From an uncultured Opitutales bacterium (GTDB taxonomy: Bacteria; Verrucomicrobiota; Verrucomicrobiia; Opitutales; UBA2995): a DNA stretch of 6,943 nt. The stretch covers positions 1-6,943 of the forward strand of contig CALGUT010000284.1 in NCBI GenBank assembly GCA_937920335.1. The letters are read 5' to 3'. Below, piece after piece: positions 5,258 through 6,943 of the stretch. The notes beneath the pieces were generated by a model that saw only the letters and a program-made list of their open reading frames with translations, was not told where the DNA came from and made no database searches. Position 1 is the stretch's first letter. Each line of letters opens with the position of its first letter. A program made the translations under genes and the position numbers.

Positions 5258-5958
5258 GCTAAGAAAACAACCCTTCCGCAATTATCGCAAGTCGTCAATT
5301 CTTCTCCTTTACGAGATTCTTCGACCGTATCATTCGAGACTCTCAGATGACATCCGTCACAAACTTGACCCTTCACAGGCACGACTACGGGAAACCTTAT
5401 TCTATCTGCCAGGCGCTCGTAAGTCTTTATAAATCTAACTTCCAAAGGCGTTTTGCTCTCCTCAAGCCTTGCACGTGCTTCAATTAACTGTGCCTCAACT
5501 TCTGTTTTTCTTCCTCCTAAAACAGTTATCTTCTCACGGATTTCAGCAATCGTAGCATCAAAAACCGATTCACGCTCGGAGAATACTTCAGATTCCTCGT
5601 CTATATCCAACATCAAGGCTATTTCCTCTTCTTCCCAAACCAAGATCTGCTTCTCAGTCAGTTCTATCTCGTGAGAGAGAGCCTGATACTCCTCATTCTT
5701 CTTAACCTCAAGCTGCTGGTTGCGGTATTTGTTAATCTTATCTTGGGCGGCTTTTACCTGCAGATCCAGATCACTGCGCTGAACTTCGAGCGACTGAAGC
5801 TTGGACTTCGAGTTTTCCAAAGCGGTTGTTTCGTCTTCAATCTCAGTCTCAAATGCCGCAACCTCACGTGGAATAGACTCCAGTTGATCAGCTAGGCGCC
5901 GAACTACCTGGTCTCGATCTTGAAGTATTAGAAGTTTTTCAATCAGTGGATTCGCCAT
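5251..5958 (-). CDS. Coiled-coil protein with C-terminal C4 zinc ribbon (COG1579 family)
   Basis: This 235-residue protein is of the widespread COG1579/zf-RING_7 type. Residues from about 8 to 175 form a long antiparallel coiled coil rich in Glu, Lys and Leu. It includes the family signature KKNEEYQALSHEIE (86-99), which usually marks the region before the hairpin turn. At the C-terminus C-x-x-C pairs at 200/203 and 224/227 form a zinc ribbon (VCDGCHLRVS and TTCDNCGRVVF). The biochemical role is not settled for the family; RNA or protein binding is usually suggested. The gene starts 14 nt after the Rrf2-type regulator, so the two are probably co-transcribed. Its TAG stop (5253-5251) and last two codons lie within the 5' strand of the rnpB P1 helix. 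A weak AGG only 2 nt from the ATG is the sole Shine-Dalgarno-like sequence. Confidence 0.93.
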   Translation of the reverse strand: MANPLIEKLLILQDRDQVVRRLADQLESIPREVAAFETEIEDETTALENSKSKLQSLEVQRSDLDLQVKAAQDKINKYRNQQLEVKKNEEYQALSHEIELTEKQILVWEEEEIALMLDIDEESEVFSERESVFDATIAEIREKITVLGGRKTEVEAQLIEARARLEESKTPLEVRFIKTYERLADRIRFPVVVPVKGQVCDGCHLRVSNDTVEESRKGEELTTCDNCGRVVFLAS

Positions 5959-5975
5959 AGCCTGTTTGTAGGCTA
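5958..5975 (-). repeat. Small hairpin joining the Rrf2 stop codon and the zinc-ribbon start codon
   Basis: TAGCCT and AGGCTA are perfect 6-bp arms around a 6-nt loop. On the minus strand the hairpin begins with the TAG stop of the regulator and ends in the first base of the next gene's ATG. There is no T-run, so it is not a terminator. It would hide the start unless opened by ribosomes finishing the upstream gene. It could be a coupling device or chance. Confidence 0.35.
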
Positions 5976-6386
5976 AATGTAATACATATGATCGCTTTCT
6001 TCAGGCAAGAAGGATTCCAAAGAATAACTCATCGTCTTCACCTTCATGGCCTCGACCACTTCCAACCAGACCTTCTGAACGCTTTTACCCGAAGATCCGT
6101 TCGCTCCAAGATTAATTCCCAGTAGTTCGCCATCAATCACCGTGACGATATCATACAGGCTTATCTGATCAGGAGCCTTGGCCAAAGAATAGCCACCCTG
6201 CTTGCCTCTTTTGCTATTGATAAGCCCCCCATTTCTCAAGTCATTCAAAATCTGAACCAAATAGTTCGCAGGAATTTCCTCCAAAGCTGCCAAATCATCA
6301 ATATGCGAAAACTGATTGTTCCCAAAAGTTCGACTCAGTTGGGCCAAAACACGGCATGCATACTCAACTTTAAGGGATAATTTCAC
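5973..6386 (-). CDS. Rrf2-family winged-helix transcriptional regulator without Fe-S cysteines
   Basis: Read from GTG at 6386 the product is 137 residues and begins (M)KLSLKVEYACRVLAQL, the standard Rrf2 N-terminus. A TTG at 6428 would add 14 residues (LQTYGGKLLVF) with no family match, so I reject it. The winged helix-turn-helix covers about 1-75: HIDDLAALEEIPANYLVQIL is the recognition region and SKRGKQGGYSLAK the wing. A linker helix (LYDIVTVIDGE) and a dimerisation helix (VWLEVVEAMKVKTMSYSLES) follow. IscR, NsrR and RsrR hold a cluster with cysteines or other ligands near the middle. Here the only cysteine is Cys11 and the middle loop is GINLGANGSSGKSV, so it resembles cluster-free members such as CymR. 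The gene is divergent from gyrB. A palindrome (6415-6424) upstream may be an autoregulatory site. Confidence 0.9.
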   Translation of the reverse strand: MKLSLKVEYACRVLAQLSRTFGNNQFSHIDDLAALEEIPANYLVQILNDLRNGGLINSKRGKQGGYSLAKAPDQISLYDIVTVIDGELLGINLGANGSSGKSVQKVWLEVVEAMKVKTMSYSLESFLPEESDHMYYI

Positions 6387-6414
6387 AATAAAAACAAGAA
6401 GCTTCCCCCCATAC

Positions 6415-6444
6415 GTTTGCAAACACAAATAAAGGCTCGCAAAT
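6415..6444. promoter_or_regulatory. Palindrome and phased half-site in the Rrf2/gyrB intergenic region
   Basis: GTTTGCAAAC (6415-6424) is a perfect 10-bp palindrome about 29 bp before the regulator's GTG. A related half-site, CGCAAAT (6438-6444), repeats TGCAAAC (6418-6424) exactly 20 bp away, close to two helical turns, on the same face of the DNA. This layout fits an operator in the 120-bp divergent region, perhaps for the Rrf2-type protein itself. Promoter hexamers in the region are weak (for gyrB, TTGGTT at 6451-6456 with TTTTAT at 6472-6477). The assignment is inference. Confidence 0.3.
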
Positions 6445-6506
6445 GCCTTATTGGTTGAAAAAATGAGTCGCTTTTATCTCCTTAGATAGCACTCTTCCAA
6501 TTGCGA

Positions 6507-6943
6507 ATGTCTGACGAAAAAGAAGCTCCAAATAGTTCAAACCAAAATCCCGACGAATCAGGCTACAACGCCTCTAAAATTCAGAAGTTGGAGGGCCTCG
6601 AAGGTGTCCGTAAACGTCCCGATATGTATATCGGCGACACCAATGAGCGTGGCCTACACCACTGTGTTTTTGAAATCGTCGATAACTCCATCGATGAGGC
6701 TCTAGCAGGTTACTGTTCGCTGATTTCAGTGACGATCCATCTCGACGGGTCCTGTTCGATATCCGACGATGGCCGCGGGATTCCGGTAGATAATCACCCG
6801 AAATACAACATACCTGCCCTCGAACTGGTTCTAACAAATCTCCACGCTGGTGGTAAATTTGGCAAAGGCGCGTATCATGTATCCGTAGTACTCCATGGAG
6901 TCGGAGCAAAATGCGTAAACGCCGTATCCGAACAATTCGAGGC
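6507..6943 (+). CDS. gyrB: DNA gyrase subunit B, N-terminal ATPase part, partial
   Basis: GyrB is the ATPase subunit of the type IIA topoisomerase that introduces negative supercoils. The first 145 codons are present and the gene runs off the right edge. After a short variable N-terminus of about 20 residues the GHKL ATPase motifs follow: KIQKLEGLEGVRKRPDMYIG (24-43), the N-box FEIVDNSIDEALAGY (55-69) with catalytic Glu56 and Mg-binding Asn60, the G1 box DDGRGIPVDNHP (87-98), and LHAGGKFGKGAY (112-123). The ATP-lid motif that is normally VSGGLHGVG reads VSVVLHGVG (125-133), so two glycines are valines. The ATG at 6507 has no Shine-Dalgarno sequence but is the only start that gives a family-like N-terminus. 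ParE could share these motifs; the GyrB call is from the overall wording. Confidence 0.95.
   Translation, partial: MSDEKEAPNSSNQNPDESGYNASKIQKLEGLEGVRKRPDMYIGDTNERGLHHCVFEIVDNSIDEALAGYCSLISVTIHLDGSCSISDDGRGIPVDNHPKYNIPALELVLTNLHAGGKFGKGAYHVSVVLHGVGAKCVNAVSEQFE

Noticed and set aside
6387..6428. Fourteen-residue N-terminal extension of the Rrf2 regulator from a TTG codon
   Set aside because: The extension has no family similarity, and the GTG at 6386 gives exactly the usual Rrf2 beginning. The extension also covers the palindrome that looks regulatory.
6574..6909. Minus-strand 111-residue open frame opposite gyrB
   Set aside because: It lies wholly antisense to the gyrB ATPase region, which has unmistakable motifs. 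Its own product is rich in Arg, His and Ser with no recognisable domain.
1..6943. CRISPR array, tRNA or insertion sequence
   Set aside because: I found no regularly spaced direct repeats, no tRNA-like T-loop/acceptor pattern, and no transposase motif or terminal inverted repeats on either strand.

Overview
This window reads as chromosomal DNA from a Gram-negative bacterium, most likely a member of Verrucomicrobiota (Opitutae-like). The assignment is inference. It rests on a divergent PilM/N/O-type operon ending in a secretin (so an outer membrane is present), the wording of the GyrB N-terminus (the ...NLHAGGKFGKGAY... stretch), and a 32-residue AURKAIP1/COX24-type (bS22/mS38-like) protein. 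No phage, IS element, CRISPR array or obvious island gene is visible. Nearly all the sequence is coding or structural RNA, and almost everything lies on the minus strand.

Left part (1-3308, minus strand): a compact five-gene operon for a trans-envelope pilus or secretion complex. In transcription order it holds a PilM-like cytoplasmic actin-fold protein, a PilN-like and a PilO-like bitopic membrane protein, a small PilP/GspC-like periplasmic protein, and the N-terminus of a secretin that runs off the left edge. The first three junctions overlap by 17, 8 and 11 nt and the last gap is 7 nt, so the genes should be translationally coupled. The PilM-like protein lacks recognisable nucleotide-binding motifs, and the PilN-like protein lacks the usual N-terminal peptide that docks PilM.

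Middle part (3472-5257, minus strand): a translation and RNA block. In transcription order it holds the class A RNase P RNA (rnpB), ribosomal protein bS20 (rpsT) with an intrinsic terminator, an RluA-family pseudouridine synthase homologue that appears to lack the catalytic Asp, and the 32-residue basic ribosomal-type protein with its own strong terminator.

Right part (5251-6943): upstream of rnpB on the minus strand lie a coiled-coil plus C4 zinc-ribbon protein, whose stop codon sits inside the 5' strand of the RNase P RNA P1 helix, and an Rrf2-family regulator without the Fe-S cysteines. Divergent from the regulator, gyrB starts on the plus strand and leaves the window after 145 codons. It carries an unusual Gly-Gly to Val-Val change in the ATP-lid motif.

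I do not see a wholly new multi-gene system. The points most worth a second look are the apparently inactive pseudouridine synthase whose start codon abuts a terminator, the degenerate PilM/PilN pair, the easily missed 32-residue gene, the zinc-ribbon/rnpB overlap, and the altered GyrB motif.
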